A DNA stretch of 64,000 nucleotides from Ulvibacterium sp965228935. GTDB lineage: Bacteria; Bacteroidota; Bacteroidia; Flavobacteriales; Flavobacteriaceae. Shown one piece after another: positions 40,270 to 49,266 of this stretch. The position numbers and the translations under genes were made by a program. Each line of letters begins with the position of its first letter. The stretch's first letter is position 1. The stretch spans positions 3,472,001 through 3,536,000 of the forward strand of contig NZ_OZ245846.1 in NCBI RefSeq assembly GCF_965228935.1. The letters are read 5' to 3'. A model generated the notes under the pieces. That model ran no database searches and was not told where the DNA came from. It saw only the letters and a program-made list of their open reading frames with translations.

Positions 40270-41475
40270 ATGTTCGGCGGCAAAAACATCCTCTTAGGAA
40301 TTACCGGAGGGATTGCGGCCTACAAGACGACCTTTCTCGTTCGTTTATTGATCAAAGCTGGCGCCGATGTCAAAGTTGTTTTGACAGAAAGTGCCGGCTC
40401 CTTTGTTTCCCCCCTGACCTTGGCCACCCTTTCCAAGAATCCGGTGTTAACTTCATTTGTCAAAGAGGAGGAACATATCACGGACTGGAACAATCATGTG
40501 GAACTTGGGCTTTGGGCAGACCTAATGCTAATAGCTCCCGCAACTGCCAATACGCTTTCCAAAATGGCCAATGGCGTTTGTGATAACTTGTTGTTGGCCG
40601 TATATCTTTCTGCAAAATGTCCGGTTTTTTTTGCCCCCGCCATGGATTTGGATATGTACCAACATCCATCCACCCAGGTATCTTTTGAGAAATTGCGATC
40701 TTTTGGCAATGTTATAATACCCGCAACTTCCGGCGAGTTGGCCAGTGGATTATATGGGGAAGGAAGAATGGCAGAGCCAGAGGACATAATTGTCTTTATA
40801 CAGGAGCACTTGGCCCAAGGATTGCCATTACACAACAAAAAGGTATTGGTTACGGCCGGGCCCACTTATGAGGCCATTGATCCCGTTCGGTTTATCGGTA
40901 ACCATTCCTCTGGTCTAATGGGATATGAAATTGCAAAAGCCTCGGCCGATTTGGGTGCCCAGGTAATTTTGGTATCGGGGCCTTCGCATTTAAATGTGAC
41001 GCACCCGGCGATAAATCTTCAGAGGGTGGTCTCCGCGGAACAGATGTACCATACGGCACATGAACATTTTCCGGAAACGGACATTGCTGTTTGTGCGGCC
41101 GCTGTATCCGATTATAGACCAAGAACCGTGGCCGATCAAAAAATCAAAAAAGAAGAAAACGAACTTACCTTGGAACTGGTCAAGAACAAGGATATTCTCT
41201 TGTCCTTAGGGGAACAAAAGAAGGATCAGTATTTGGTTGGATTTGCATTGGAGACCGAAAATGAAATCGAGAATGCAAAGAAAAAATTGAAGAAGAAGAA
41301 TTTGGACGCCATTGTTTTGAATTCCTTGAACGATACCGGGGCCGGTTTTGGAAAATCGACCAATAAAATCACCTTTATAGACAAGAATTTGAACTTAACG
41401 GCGTTTGATGTAAAGGAGAAGTCGGTGGTAGCCTCTGACATCCTTAAGGAAATTATCAACAGAATCCATGCGTAG
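40270..41475 (+). CDS. coaBC: Bifunctional CoaBC (phosphopantothenate-cysteine ligase / decarboxylase)
   Basis: CoaBC makes 4'-phosphopantetheine for coenzyme A. The 401-residue protein has the flavin-dependent CoaC domain (residues 1-180) with ILLGITGGIAAYKTTFLVRL, APATANTLSKMANGVCDNLL and the substrate-binding PAMDLDMYQHPS. The CoaB domain follows, with VLVTAGPTYEAIDPVRFIGN, MGYEIAKASADLGAQVILVS and AAAVSDYRPR. The catalytic residues His75 in NNHVEL and Cys in MANGVCDN are kept. CoaE, the last enzyme of the pathway, is encoded at 47013. The stop overlaps the next gene start by 8 bases. Confidence 0.97.
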   Translation: MFGGKNILLGITGGIAAYKTTFLVRLLIKAGADVKVVLTESAGSFVSPLTLATLSKNPVLTSFVKEEEHITDWNNHVELGLWADLMLIAPATANTLSKMANGVCDNLLLAVYLSAKCPVFFAPAMDLDMYQHPSTQVSFEKLRSFGNVIIPATSGELASGLYGEGRMAEPEDIIVFIQEHLAQGLPLHNKKVLVTAGPTYEAIDPVRFIGNHSSGLMGYEIAKASADLGAQVILVSGPSHLNVTHPAINLQRVVSAEQMYHTAHEHFPETDIAVCAAAVSDYRPRTVADQKIKKEENELTLELVKNKDILLSLGEQKKDQYLVGFALETENEIENAKKKLKKKNLDAIVLNSLNDTGAGFGKSTNKITFIDKNLNLTAFDVKEKSVVASDILKEIINRIHA

Positions 41476-42355
41476 CATTCTAATCATCCTATTTTGTACC
41501 GTATTTTTTTCAGGTGCATTGGCACAGGAAATGAACTGTACGGTTACCGTGAATTCGGACCAGGTTTCGCAGACCAACCAGCAGATATTCGTAACATTGG
41601 AGCGTTCCCTAACGGACTTCATCAATAAGAACAAATGGACCAACAGGGTATATCAGGAAAACGAAAGGGTCAATGCCCAAATGTTTATTACGGTTACCAA
41701 CTTTGAGAATAACCGATTTGAGGCCAATATCCAAATTCAGTCCTCCCGCCCGGTATTCAATACCTCCTATGAAACTCCGATCTTCAATTACAAGGACGAT
41801 CAATTCAATTTTGAATATATTGAATTTCAACCGCTCTTCTTTAATCAGAACGTGTACGAGTCCAATTTGGTGAGTGTAATCTCGTACTACGTCTACATTA
41901 TTTTGGGGCTGGATGCGGATACATTCTCACTTGAGGGGGGTACCGAACACTACAGAACCGCACAAGGTATTGTCACCCAGGCCCAAGGAAGTAATTCGGC
42001 AGGCTGGAGTCAGTCCAGTAATCGCAGTCGCTTTGAGCTTGTGGACAATCTGCTGTCCAATACCTTCAGGGAATATCGGGTGGCCATGTACAATTACCAT
42101 AGAAAGGGGCTTGATATTTTTGGGGATAACAACAGTACGGGCAAGCAGGTCATAGCTGGTACCATGAACTTGTTCGAGACCATGATTAAGCGCAGGCCCA
42201 ATGCATTCTTGATCCAAACCTTTTTTGATGCCAAATCCGAAGAGATTCAAAATATCTTTAGCGATGGCCCAAAAGTGGATATTGTAAAGTTAAAGGAAAC
42301 GCTTAATCGTATCGCTCCCCTATATTCCAGTACCTGGAATGACATAAAATACTGA
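41468..42355 (+). CDS. Exported DUF4835-family protein
   Basis: The 295-residue protein has a signal peptide (MRSILIILFCTVFFSGALAQ) and no membrane span after it. The core includes CTVTVNSDQVSQTNQQIFVT, QIQSSRPVFNTSYETPIFNY, SVISYYVYIILGLDADTFSL and SNTFREYRVAMYNYHRKGLD. As I recall, it is a Bacteroidota family (DUF4835) of unknown role that sits between coaBC and recN in many genomes. Its start overlaps the last codons of coaBC by 8 bases. Periplasmic or surface location is inferred from the signal. Confidence 0.85.
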   Translation: MRSILIILFCTVFFSGALAQEMNCTVTVNSDQVSQTNQQIFVTLERSLTDFINKNKWTNRVYQENERVNAQMFITVTNFENNRFEANIQIQSSRPVFNTSYETPIFNYKDDQFNFEYIEFQPLFFNQNVYESNLVSVISYYVYIILGLDADTFSLEGGTEHYRTAQGIVTQAQGSNSAGWSQSSNRSRFELVDNLLSNTFREYRVAMYNYHRKGLDIFGDNNSTGKQVIAGTMNLFETMIKRRPNAFLIQTFFDAKSEEIQNIFSDGPKVDIVKLKETLNRIAPLYSSTWNDIKY

Positions 42356-42384
42356 GCCTCCCATTTTTTCATCGGAATATCGAT

Positions 42385-42392
42385 TATCTTTG
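42385..42392 (+). promoter_or_regulatory. Candidate -7 box of recN
   Basis: TATCTTTG matches TAnnTTTG, 21 bases before the TTG start of recN. A six-base inverted repeat (GCACTA at 42395-42400, TAGTGC at 42407-42412) sits between box and start. Confidence 0.5.
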
Positions 42393-42413
42393 CAGCACTA
42401 ATCCTGTAGTGCA

Positions 42414-44066
42414 TTGCTGAATAACCTTCTCATAAACAATTACGCCCTTATTGACGATATTAACGTTTCCTTTACCCATGGTTTTAGCTGTATTACCGGG
42501 GAGACCGGAGCGGGCAAATCCATCTTGTTGGGAGGTTTGTCCTTGGTACTGGGTAAACGTGCAGACTTGTCCTCTCTCCGTAATAAGGAGAAAAAGTGTA
42601 TTGTTGAGGCGGAGTTCGAAATCGGGAAATATGACATAAAAGGGCTTTTTGAGGAAAATGACCTGGATTATGAACCCAAGACCATCATAAGACGTGAGAT
42701 ACTCCCCAGTGGCAAATCCAGGGCTTTTATTAATGACACACCCGTGACTTTGGGCGTGCTTTCCCAATTGGGAGACCGTCTGATCGATGTGCATTCCCAA
42801 CATCAGACTTTACAACTTACGGAAAACGATTTCCAACTAAAGGTAATCGATGCACTTGCGGACAATAAGAAAATTGTTTCCGAGTATTCCGATAGATTGG
42901 ACGATTATCAAAACATTTCAAGGGAACTTGAACAACTCAGTGAACTCCAAAGAAATGCCATAAAGGAACACGACTACAACAGTTTTCTATTACAAGAACT
43001 GAAAGCCGCTCCATTGGAACCCGGAATTCAGGAAAGGCTTGAGGAACAACACGAACAGTTAAGTAATGTGGAAACCATTTTGGAGCAACTTTCAAAAGGG
43101 CATCAATTGCTGAACGATGAGCAGATGGGAGTCCTTAACCTATTGTTGGAATTAAAACAGGTCTCCACTAAATTATCAGGTTTTGGCAATCAATATAGGC
43201 AACTAGATGAGCGGATACAGTCCATTTATATAGAAATAGACGATCTTGGTTCCGAGTTGGAGTCCACTCTGGAGCAGGTGGAAGTAAATCCCAAATTGTT
43301 GGAAGAAACCAGTACAAAGTTGCAATTGCTATACGATTTACAAAAAAAGCATGGGGCCCATGATGTATCGGAACTCGTCACCATAAAGGCGGAATTGAAA
43401 GAAAAAGTGATGGCCACCGAAAATCTGGATGCTGCCATAGCTGAAAAAGAAATGCAATTGGAAGCCAAGAAAGAGGCTTTGGAAAAAATTGCGGCTACCT
43501 TGGGAAAACGGAGGTTGGAAGTACTTCCAAAATTAAAGGGGCAGTTGGAGGAGAGTTTGGCTTCCTTGGGTATGCCCAGCGCAACCTTTAAATTGGAGAT
43601 AAAGGATTCCCAAAATTTCAGGCCCAATGGGAAGAACGATCTAGTCTTCCTTTTTTCGGCCAATAAGGGAACGGACTTTGGTGATTTGAAGAAAGTGGCT
43701 TCAGGAGGGGAGCTTTCACGCATTATGTTGACCATAAAAGCAATCTTGGCGCAATATGAAAATTTACCGACCATTATGTTCGATGAGATCGATACCGGAG
43801 TTTCAGGTGAGATTTCCAACCGTATGGGAGATATCATGCAAGGTATGAGCAAAACCATGCAAGTCTTCTCCATAACACATTTGCCACAAGTGGCCTCAAA
43901 AGGCGACCATCATTTCAAGGTCTACAAAACGGAAAAAGATGGAACCACGCGTACCCAAATGAAAAAGTTGAATCCGGACGAAAGGGTAGTGGAACTTGCG
44001 GAAATGTTGGGGGGCAAGGATCTGACGGATTCGGCCATGGCCCATGCACGGCAATTGTTGAATTAA
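42414..44066 (+). CDS. recN: DNA repair protein RecN
   Basis: RecN is an SMC-like ATPase that acts early in double-strand-break repair. The 550-residue protein opens MLNNLLINNYALIDDINVSF, with Walker A in GFSCITGETGAGKSILLGGL. Two long coiled coils enclose a short hinge (about residues 150-390). The C-terminal half carries the signature SGGELSRIMLTIKAIL, Walker B TIMFDEIDTGVSGEISNRMG and FSITHLPQVASKGDHHFKVY. The start codon is TTG at 42414. This fits the family N-terminus, and no ATG lies nearby in frame. A promoter box lies upstream. Confidence 0.96.
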   Translation: MLNNLLINNYALIDDINVSFTHGFSCITGETGAGKSILLGGLSLVLGKRADLSSLRNKEKKCIVEAEFEIGKYDIKGLFEENDLDYEPKTIIRREILPSGKSRAFINDTPVTLGVLSQLGDRLIDVHSQHQTLQLTENDFQLKVIDALADNKKIVSEYSDRLDDYQNISRELEQLSELQRNAIKEHDYNSFLLQELKAAPLEPGIQERLEEQHEQLSNVETILEQLSKGHQLLNDEQMGVLNLLLELKQVSTKLSGFGNQYRQLDERIQSIYIEIDDLGSELESTLEQVEVNPKLLEETSTKLQLLYDLQKKHGAHDVSELVTIKAELKEKVMATENLDAAIAEKEMQLEAKKEALEKIAATLGKRRLEVLPKLKGQLEESLASLGMPSATFKLEIKDSQNFRPNGKNDLVFLFSANKGTDFGDLKKVASGGELSRIMLTIKAILAQYENLPTIMFDEIDTGVSGEISNRMGDIMQGMSKTMQVFSITHLPQVASKGDHHFKVYKTEKDGTTRTQMKKLNPDERVVELAEMLGGKDLTDSAMAHARQLLN

Positions 44067-44137
44067 GAATTACAAAGTACCAAATCGGGTTTTGATTTTT
44101 CCGGGTTTTCACAATCAAAAGCCGCAGTTAATTTTAA

Positions 44138-44145
44138 TATCTTTG
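44138..44145 (+). promoter_or_regulatory. Candidate -7 box of fabI
   Basis: TATCTTTG, identical to the recN and dapF boxes, lies 25 bases before the fabI ATG. Confidence 0.55.
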
Positions 44146-44170
44146 CGCATCAACCTAAGAAACCGTATTT

Positions 44171-44983
44171 ATGGCTTACAACTTATTGAAAGGCAAAAAA
44201 GGAATCATTTTCGGGGCATTGGATGCCAATTCCATAGCATGGAAAACCGCAGAACGGGTTCATGAGGAAGGAGGTGCCTTTGTTTTGACGAATGCACCTA
44301 TTGCCATGCGCATGGGTCAAATCAAGGATTTGGCCGCAAGCACGGGCTCGGAAATAGTGCCGGCCGATGCGACCAACGAGGACAATCTCAACAATTTAGT
44401 GTCAAAATCTATGGAGATCCTGGGCGGTAAATTGGATTTTGTACTCCATTCCATAGGGATGTCCGTAAATGTTCGTAAGGGCAGGCAGTATGTGGACGAG
44501 AACTACGACTTTACTACTAAAGGATGGGATGTTTCCGCACTTTCCTTTCATAAGGTAATGCAAAGCCTTTATAAGGCCGATGCGATGAACGAGTGGGGGA
44601 GTGTGGTGGCCTTGACCTATATTGCCGCACAACGAAGCTTTCCGGATTATAACGATATGGCGGATAATAAGGCCTATTTGGAATCCGTTGCCCGCAGTTT
44701 CGGGTATTTTTTCGGAAAGGAAAAGAAGGTTAGGGTCAATACCATTTCCCAGTCTCCTACAGCAACTACTGCGGGCCAGGGCATTAAAGGATTCGACGGA
44801 TTCATTAGCTATGCGGAAAAGATGTCCCCTTTGGGCAATGCTACCGCAGATGACTGTGCGGATTATACGGTATCCTTATTTTCCGACCTTACTCGGAAGG
44901 TAACCATGCAGAACCTTTTTCATGACGGGGGCTTTTCCAATACCGGCGTGAGTCAAGAAGTTGTTGATGCATTTTCCAAATAA
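44171..44983 (+). CDS. fabI: Enoyl-[acyl-carrier-protein] reductase FabI
   Basis: FabI reduces the enoyl intermediate in each round of fatty-acid elongation and is the triclosan target in many bacteria. The 270-residue short-chain-dehydrogenase-type protein has KGKKGIIFGALDANSIAWKTAE at the nucleotide site, VLHSIGMSVNV, and the catalytic tyrosine and lysine at residues 160 and 167 (YNDMADNK). QSPTATTAGQGIKGFDGFI is the substrate-loop region. It is a single gene with its own promoter box and a strong terminator downstream. Compared with proteobacterial FabI the sequence is diverged but complete. Confidence 0.93.
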   Translation: MAYNLLKGKKGIIFGALDANSIAWKTAERVHEEGGAFVLTNAPIAMRMGQIKDLAASTGSEIVPADATNEDNLNNLVSKSMEILGGKLDFVLHSIGMSVNVRKGRQYVDENYDFTTKGWDVSALSFHKVMQSLYKADAMNEWGSVVALTYIAAQRSFPDYNDMADNKAYLESVARSFGYFFGKEKKVRVNTISQSPTATTAGQGIKGFDGFISYAEKMSPLGNATADDCADYTVSLFSDLTRKVTMQNLFHDGGFSNTGVSQEVVDAFSK

Positions 44984-44999
44984 AAAGAATAATTTGTTC

Positions 45000-45036
45000 A
45001 AAAGCCATGCACTTAGTGCATGGCTTTTGCTTTTTT
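45000..45036 (+). terminator. Rho-independent terminator after fabI
   Basis: A 13-bp perfect stem (AAAAGCCATGCAC at 45000-45012 with GTGCATGGCTTTT at 45016-45028) around TTA is followed by GCTTTTTT. It lies 17 bases after the fabI stop. Confidence 0.92.
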
Positions 45037-45047
45037 AGTATCCGTCT

Positions 45048-46058
45048 ATGAACCTCTTATTTTCCTTTGTAATCCCTGTTTACAATCGCCCGGACGAAAT
45101 AAAGGAGCTATTGGAGAGTATGGTGCAACAGACCTATATCAAACCTTTTGAGGTGGTAATCGTAGAGGATGGTTCCACGATGGATTCCAAAAATGTGGTA
45201 CTTGGGTTCAGCGACCGACTTACGATTTCCTATCTTGAAAAAACAAATTCAGGACCAGGGGATTCCCGCAATTACGGGATGCAAAGGGCCAAAGGCGACT
45301 ATTTCATCATCCTGGATTCCGATTGCATTCTGCCGCCGGGGTATTTGGAAGAAGTTGAGAAATCGCTACAGCAAGAGTTTGTGCACTGTTTCGGTGGGCC
45401 GGATGCTGCCCATGAATCGTTTAGTTTGGTACAGAAAGCGATCAACTATGCCATGACCTCTATTTTGAGCACAGGAGGAATACGGGGTAACAAAAGAGGT
45501 CTGGGCAAATTTCAGCCTAGAAGCTTTAACATGGGAATTTCCAAGAAAGCCTTTGAAGATGTGGGGGGATTTGGCAATATCCATCCGGGCGAGGATCCCG
45601 ATCTTACCATCCGCATTTGGAACAAAGGGTACCGGACAAAATTGATACCGGATGCCTATGTATATCACAAACGCCGAATCGATTGGAATAAATTCTATAT
45701 ACAGGTGAACAAGTTCGGAATGGTTCGCCCCATTTTAAACAAATGGCACCCGAAGACCGCTAAAATAACCTATTGGTTCCCCACTCTTTTTGGTTTAGGT
45801 CTGTTGCTGTCCTTGCTTTTGATGGCAGTTGGATTGTTTCTTCCCATCCTATGCTACGGCATTTATTTCCTATTGCTTTTTTTGGATGCACTGCTAAAAA
45901 CGAAAAACTTGTTCGTGGCCCTTCTTTCCCTATTGGCGGTCTGTATACAGTTCTTTGGTTATGGCTACGGTTTTCTAAAGTCGACCATTTGGGTTAATTT
46001 TAGCAAACGGCAACCTTGGGAACTCTTCCCAAAACTGTTCTTTAAAACAGATCAATAA
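45048..46058 (+). CDS. Family 2 glycosyltransferase with C-terminal membrane spans
   Basis: The 336-residue protein has a GT-A domain: FSFVIPVYNRPDEIKELLES, VVIVEDGSTMDSKNV, the DxD motif in YFIILDSDCILPPGYLEEV and HPGEDPDLTIRIWNKGYRT. These are followed by two or three membrane spans (about residues 245-315). It probably transfers a sugar from a nucleotide donor to a lipid or envelope polysaccharide. Donor and acceptor cannot be told. It starts 11 bases after the fabI terminator and precedes the YbbR-domain gene by one base, so it shares a transcript with it and coaE. Confidence 0.9.
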   Translation: MNLLFSFVIPVYNRPDEIKELLESMVQQTYIKPFEVVIVEDGSTMDSKNVVLGFSDRLTISYLEKTNSGPGDSRNYGMQRAKGDYFIILDSDCILPPGYLEEVEKSLQQEFVHCFGGPDAAHESFSLVQKAINYAMTSILSTGGIRGNKRGLGKFQPRSFNMGISKKAFEDVGGFGNIHPGEDPDLTIRIWNKGYRTKLIPDAYVYHKRRIDWNKFYIQVNKFGMVRPILNKWHPKTAKITYWFPTLFGLGLLLSLLLMAVGLFLPILCYGIYFLLLFLDALLKTKNLFVALLSLLAVCIQFFGYGYGFLKSTIWVNFSKRQPWELFPKLFFKTDQ

Positions 46059-46059
46059 G

Positions 46060-47016
46060 GTGATAGATAAGATAAAGCGGAGCTTAAAGAAACGAAAGGT
46101 AAAAATATTCCTATTGTTTTTGCTTTGTTCGGGATTGGCCTGGTTTATCAGTAATCTGTCTGAGAATTATGTGCACAATGCGGTATTTAATTTGGAGTAT
46201 GTGAACGTGCCGGACAGCCTTTTGTTGGATAAGGCTTCAAGGAACACGGTGAATGTAAAATTAAGGGCAGTGGGATTTCAATTTCTTGGGTTTAACTTTA
46301 AGAATAAATCCGTGAAGATCGACTTATCCAAGGTTGCCGGGATAACCTCCAAGCCTTATATCCCACAGGAAGTGTATCGCAGACAAATCGAAAGGCAACT
46401 TTCCGGCTCAATGACCCTTTTGGAAATGGATAGGGATACCCTTTTCTTCGATTTTCTTAAGCTCCAATCCAAGGAGGTTCCGGTAAAGCCCCAAATAAAA
46501 TTAGATCTCGTACAGAACTATTTGTTGGACGGCGATCTTGAGGTAAGACCGGAAAAAATAACCATTAAAGGGCCCAGGGAAGAAATCGATACTATTCAAA
46601 GTGTCAGGAGCTCAAAATTGGATTTGAAGGATCTTACTACCGATTTTGCCAAAAAAGCGATGATTATAAGGCCGGAGCAATTGAAGTATACCACATTTTC
46701 TTCAGAGTCCGTTTCCATAAAGGGTAAGGTTGCACGTTTTTCGGAAAAAATGATCCAAGTGCCCATAGAGGTGATCAACTTGCCGGAAGGGACCCAAATC
46801 AGGACTTTTCCGGATAGCGCCTCAATTTTATGTAAAGCAAAGATCAAAGAGCTGAGGAATTTGGAAAATTCCAGCTTTCAGGTCATTGCGGATTACGGTT
46901 TGACAGAAGAGGACAATGCGAAAACGCTTTCTTTACAATTATCGAAAAAACCAGAGAATATCCATAGTGCCAATCTTTTGGAGGCCGAAGTGGAATTCAT
47001 ATTAAAACGGGAATGA
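46060..47016 (+). CDS. YbbR/CdaR-domain membrane protein
   Basis: The 318-residue protein has one N-terminal membrane span (residues 15-31, IFLLFLLCSGLAWFIS) and extracytoplasmic YbbR-like beta-domains, with LEYVNVPDSLLLDKASRNTV, LSKVAGITSKPYIPQEVYRR, RPEKITIKGPREEIDTIQSV and VPIEVINLPEGTQIRTFPDS. In Firmicutes, YbbR (CdaR) regulates the diadenylate cyclase CdaA. Here cdaA is not adjacent. The start is GTG at 46060, and the stop overlaps the coaE ATG by 4 bases. The arrangement YbbR-coaE is common in this family. Confidence 0.85.
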   Translation: MIDKIKRSLKKRKVKIFLLFLLCSGLAWFISNLSENYVHNAVFNLEYVNVPDSLLLDKASRNTVNVKLRAVGFQFLGFNFKNKSVKIDLSKVAGITSKPYIPQEVYRRQIERQLSGSMTLLEMDRDTLFFDFLKLQSKEVPVKPQIKLDLVQNYLLDGDLEVRPEKITIKGPREEIDTIQSVRSSKLDLKDLTTDFAKKAMIIRPEQLKYTTFSSESVSIKGKVARFSEKMIQVPIEVINLPEGTQIRTFPDSASILCKAKIKELRNLENSSFQVIADYGLTEEDNAKTLSLQLSKKPENIHSANLLEAEVEFILKRE

Positions 47017-47597
47017 GGATTGTTGGTCTTACAGGAGGTATGGGAAGTGGCAAAAGCACCATTGCCCAGATGTTCAAGGAGCTGGGAGTGCCTGTGTACA
47101 ATTCGGATGAACGGGCCAAAAAAATGATGGTTTCGTCCAAAACGGCGCGAAAGGAGATAACCGAACTTTTGGGGGACAAGGCCTATTCCGGTGAAAAGCT
47201 GAATCGTTCCTATATCGCGGAGAAAGTTTTTAAGGACGAAGGGCTGCTTAGAAAGCTCAATGGTATTGTCCACCCATTGGTGAGAAAAAGTTTTATCTCC
47301 TGGGCAAGGAGACAGAAATACCCCTATGTTATCCAGGAAGCGGCCATCATATTTGAAAACAAAAATCAGGATTTTTATGACAAAATTGTTTTGGTAACAG
47401 CCCCAAAGGAAGTACGTGTAAATCGAATTTTGAAAAGGGATGGTTCCCAGCGGGAAAACATCTTGGAGCGTATGAACTACCAATGGCCCGATTCGAAAAA
47501 AATCCCTTTGGCCGATTTTGTCGTGAACAATGAAAATCTAAGTGAAACACGCCTAAAAGTTGAGGATATACATCGCCTTCTCCTTGATAATAGTTGA
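47013..47597 (+). CDS. coaE: Dephospho-CoA kinase
   Basis: CoaE phosphorylates dephospho-CoA on the 3' hydroxyl of the ribose, the last step in coenzyme A synthesis. The 194-residue P-loop kinase has MRIVGLTGGMGSGKSTIAQM at the N-terminus, SDERAKKMM with the CoA-binding aspartate, GIVHPLVRKSFISWAR and VIQEAAIIFENKNQDFYDKI. The lid follows, with VNRILKRDGSQRENILERM. The ATG overlaps the end of the YbbR gene. coaBC, from the same pathway, is at 40270. The end of the gene is followed by an inverted-repeat region upstream of the histidine kinase. Confidence 0.96.
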   Translation: MRIVGLTGGMGSGKSTIAQMFKELGVPVYNSDERAKKMMVSSKTARKEITELLGDKAYSGEKLNRSYIAEKVFKDEGLLRKLNGIVHPLVRKSFISWARRQKYPYVIQEAAIIFENKNQDFYDKIVLVTAPKEVRVNRILKRDGSQRENILERMNYQWPDSKKIPLADFVVNNENLSETRLKVEDIHRLLLDNS

Positions 47598-47599
47598 CA

Positions 47600-47638
47600 G
47601 TTTAACGTTTTAACATTTTTGTTAAGGTTAGGTTAAAC
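47600..47638. promoter_or_regulatory. Inverted repeats upstream of the two-component genes
   Basis: GTTTAAC (47600-47606) and its complement GTTAAAC (47632-47638) flank an inner TTAACATTTTTGTTAA. The block lies 42 bases before the kinase start. It looks like an operator, possibly for autoregulation by the response regulator. Confidence 0.45.
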
Positions 47639-47679
47639 GTACAAAATACTAGTTGTTAAATATTTAATTTTACCCGAAG

Positions 47680-49260
47680 ATGAATAAGAGATTGTTTGTT
47701 CTTTTGGTCATCCTAATGAGCCTATCTCTAATTGGGATAATCTTCGTCCAGGTATTTTGGATAAAAAGGTCGGTAGAGGACAGGGAAGAACAATTCTCCA
47801 ACACTATTGGCGAAATACTGAATAGGGTAACCGATAAAATAACCGAAAGGGAAACCAAGGATTATTTTGATAGGTACCTTAACCAAAAAGATAGCATTGG
47901 GGAGCTCCAGGGGTCTCACCTTAGAAATATTTTTTTTATAGATCGTGATATAAATTCCAACGAGATACTGTTTTATTCCCATGGTATCTTGGAGGAAGAT
48001 TATAACATAGCATCCACGTTCTTTGACAATGGTAACGGCGACGATACCACCACGATTAAAAGCTATACTAGCAAACGTACCAAAACCATTTTTAAAGAGG
48101 ACTTTGGTTTGGACGGTAAGCAGTACAAGCTTAATCCTATTCAGAAATTGGAGAAAATAGGAGGGTTGTCCTCTATTGAAAGAGCCCAATTTGAAGATGT
48201 TTTTAGTCAGTACGCAAAGCAAGTTCCAATTCATAAGAGGGTTTCCAGACAGGAGATAGAATTGCTTCTGGATCGCGAGCTAAGGAATCGCGGTATGGAA
48301 ATAGACTTTGAATATGGGGTGTACAGTAAGGGGCTCCCTACCAAGGTGCGATCTAGAAAATTCAAGTTTGAGGAAGGCACATTTTATAAGAGTCCTATAT
48401 TCAAGGATAGTGATGGTAATTCCAATTTTTCCCTTTTGATATCCTTTCCCAAGAAGAAGCGATTTTTGATACAGTCTGTTTTAGGATTGGCAATCTTATC
48501 GTTGTTGTTTACCCTGGTTATCGTAGTGGCCTACTCAAGTGCAATATATCAACTCATTCGACAGAAACAGATTTCTGAAATAAAGTCGGATTTCATCAAC
48601 AATATGACCCATGAGTTTAAAACGCCCATCGCCACAATAAATCTGGCTGTCGAGGCTATAAAAAACCCCAAGGCATTTGAGGACAAGGAAAAAGTGCAGC
48701 GCTACCTGCAAATGATACGGGACGAGAATAAACGCATGCACGCCCAAGTGGAAAATGTACTTCGTATCTCCAAACTGGAAAAAAACCAATTGGATATCAG
48801 TAAGGACAGGGTCGACGTTCACGACATTATCCATAGGGCCATTGCACATGTAAAGCTTATTGTAGCAGATCGTGGAGGATATATAAATACCCATTTAGAA
48901 GCTGATAGAACGGAGGTCCTTGCAAATGATGTGCATTTTACCAATGTAGTCGTCAATATTTTGGACAATGCCATTAAATATTCTCCGGAAGCACCAAAAA
49001 TAGATGTGTATACGGAAGTCGCAAAGAACTTCATTATCGTAAAAATTCAGGATCAGGGTGCAGGAATGAGCAAGGCGGTATTAAAAAAAGTTTTTGAGAA
49101 ATTTTATAGGGAACATACAGGGGACATACACAATATAAAGGGACATGGCTTAGGTCTGGCTTATGTAAAAAAAATAATTGAAGATCATCAAGGTGAGGTT
49201 TATGCGGAAAGTGAAAAAGAAAAAGGAAGCATTTTCTACATAAAACTACCTTTAATTTAA
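47680..49260 (+). CDS. Membrane sensor histidine kinase
   Basis: The 526-residue kinase has membrane spans near residues 5-27 and 263-288, with a 230-residue periplasmic sensor region between them. It then has the dimerisation domain with the phosphorylated His311 in INNMTHEFKTPIATINLAVE, and the ATPase domain with N-box VVNILDNAIKYSPEAP, G1 DQGAGMSKAVLKKVFEKFYR and G2 GHGLGLAYVKKI. It resembles the RprX type of Bacteroidota kinases. The response regulator gene starts 6 bases after it. The input is unknown. The sensor region has no recognisable PAS or other domain. Confidence 0.95.
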   Translation: MNKRLFVLLVILMSLSLIGIIFVQVFWIKRSVEDREEQFSNTIGEILNRVTDKITERETKDYFDRYLNQKDSIGELQGSHLRNIFFIDRDINSNEILFYSHGILEEDYNIASTFFDNGNGDDTTTIKSYTSKRTKTIFKEDFGLDGKQYKLNPIQKLEKIGGLSSIERAQFEDVFSQYAKQVPIHKRVSRQEIELLLDRELRNRGMEIDFEYGVYSKGLPTKVRSRKFKFEEGTFYKSPIFKDSDGNSNFSLLISFPKKKRFLIQSVLGLAILSLLFTLVIVVAYSSAIYQLIRQKQISEIKSDFINNMTHEFKTPIATINLAVEAIKNPKAFEDKEKVQRYLQMIRDENKRMHAQVENVLRISKLEKNQLDISKDRVDVHDIIHRAIAHVKLIVADRGGYINTHLEADRTEVLANDVHFTNVVVNILDNAIKYSPEAPKIDVYTEVAKNFIIVKIQDQGAGMSKAVLKKVFEKFYREHTGDIHNIKGHGLGLAYVKKIIEDHQGEVYAESEKEKGSIFYIKLPLI

Positions 49261-49266
49261 CAACTT

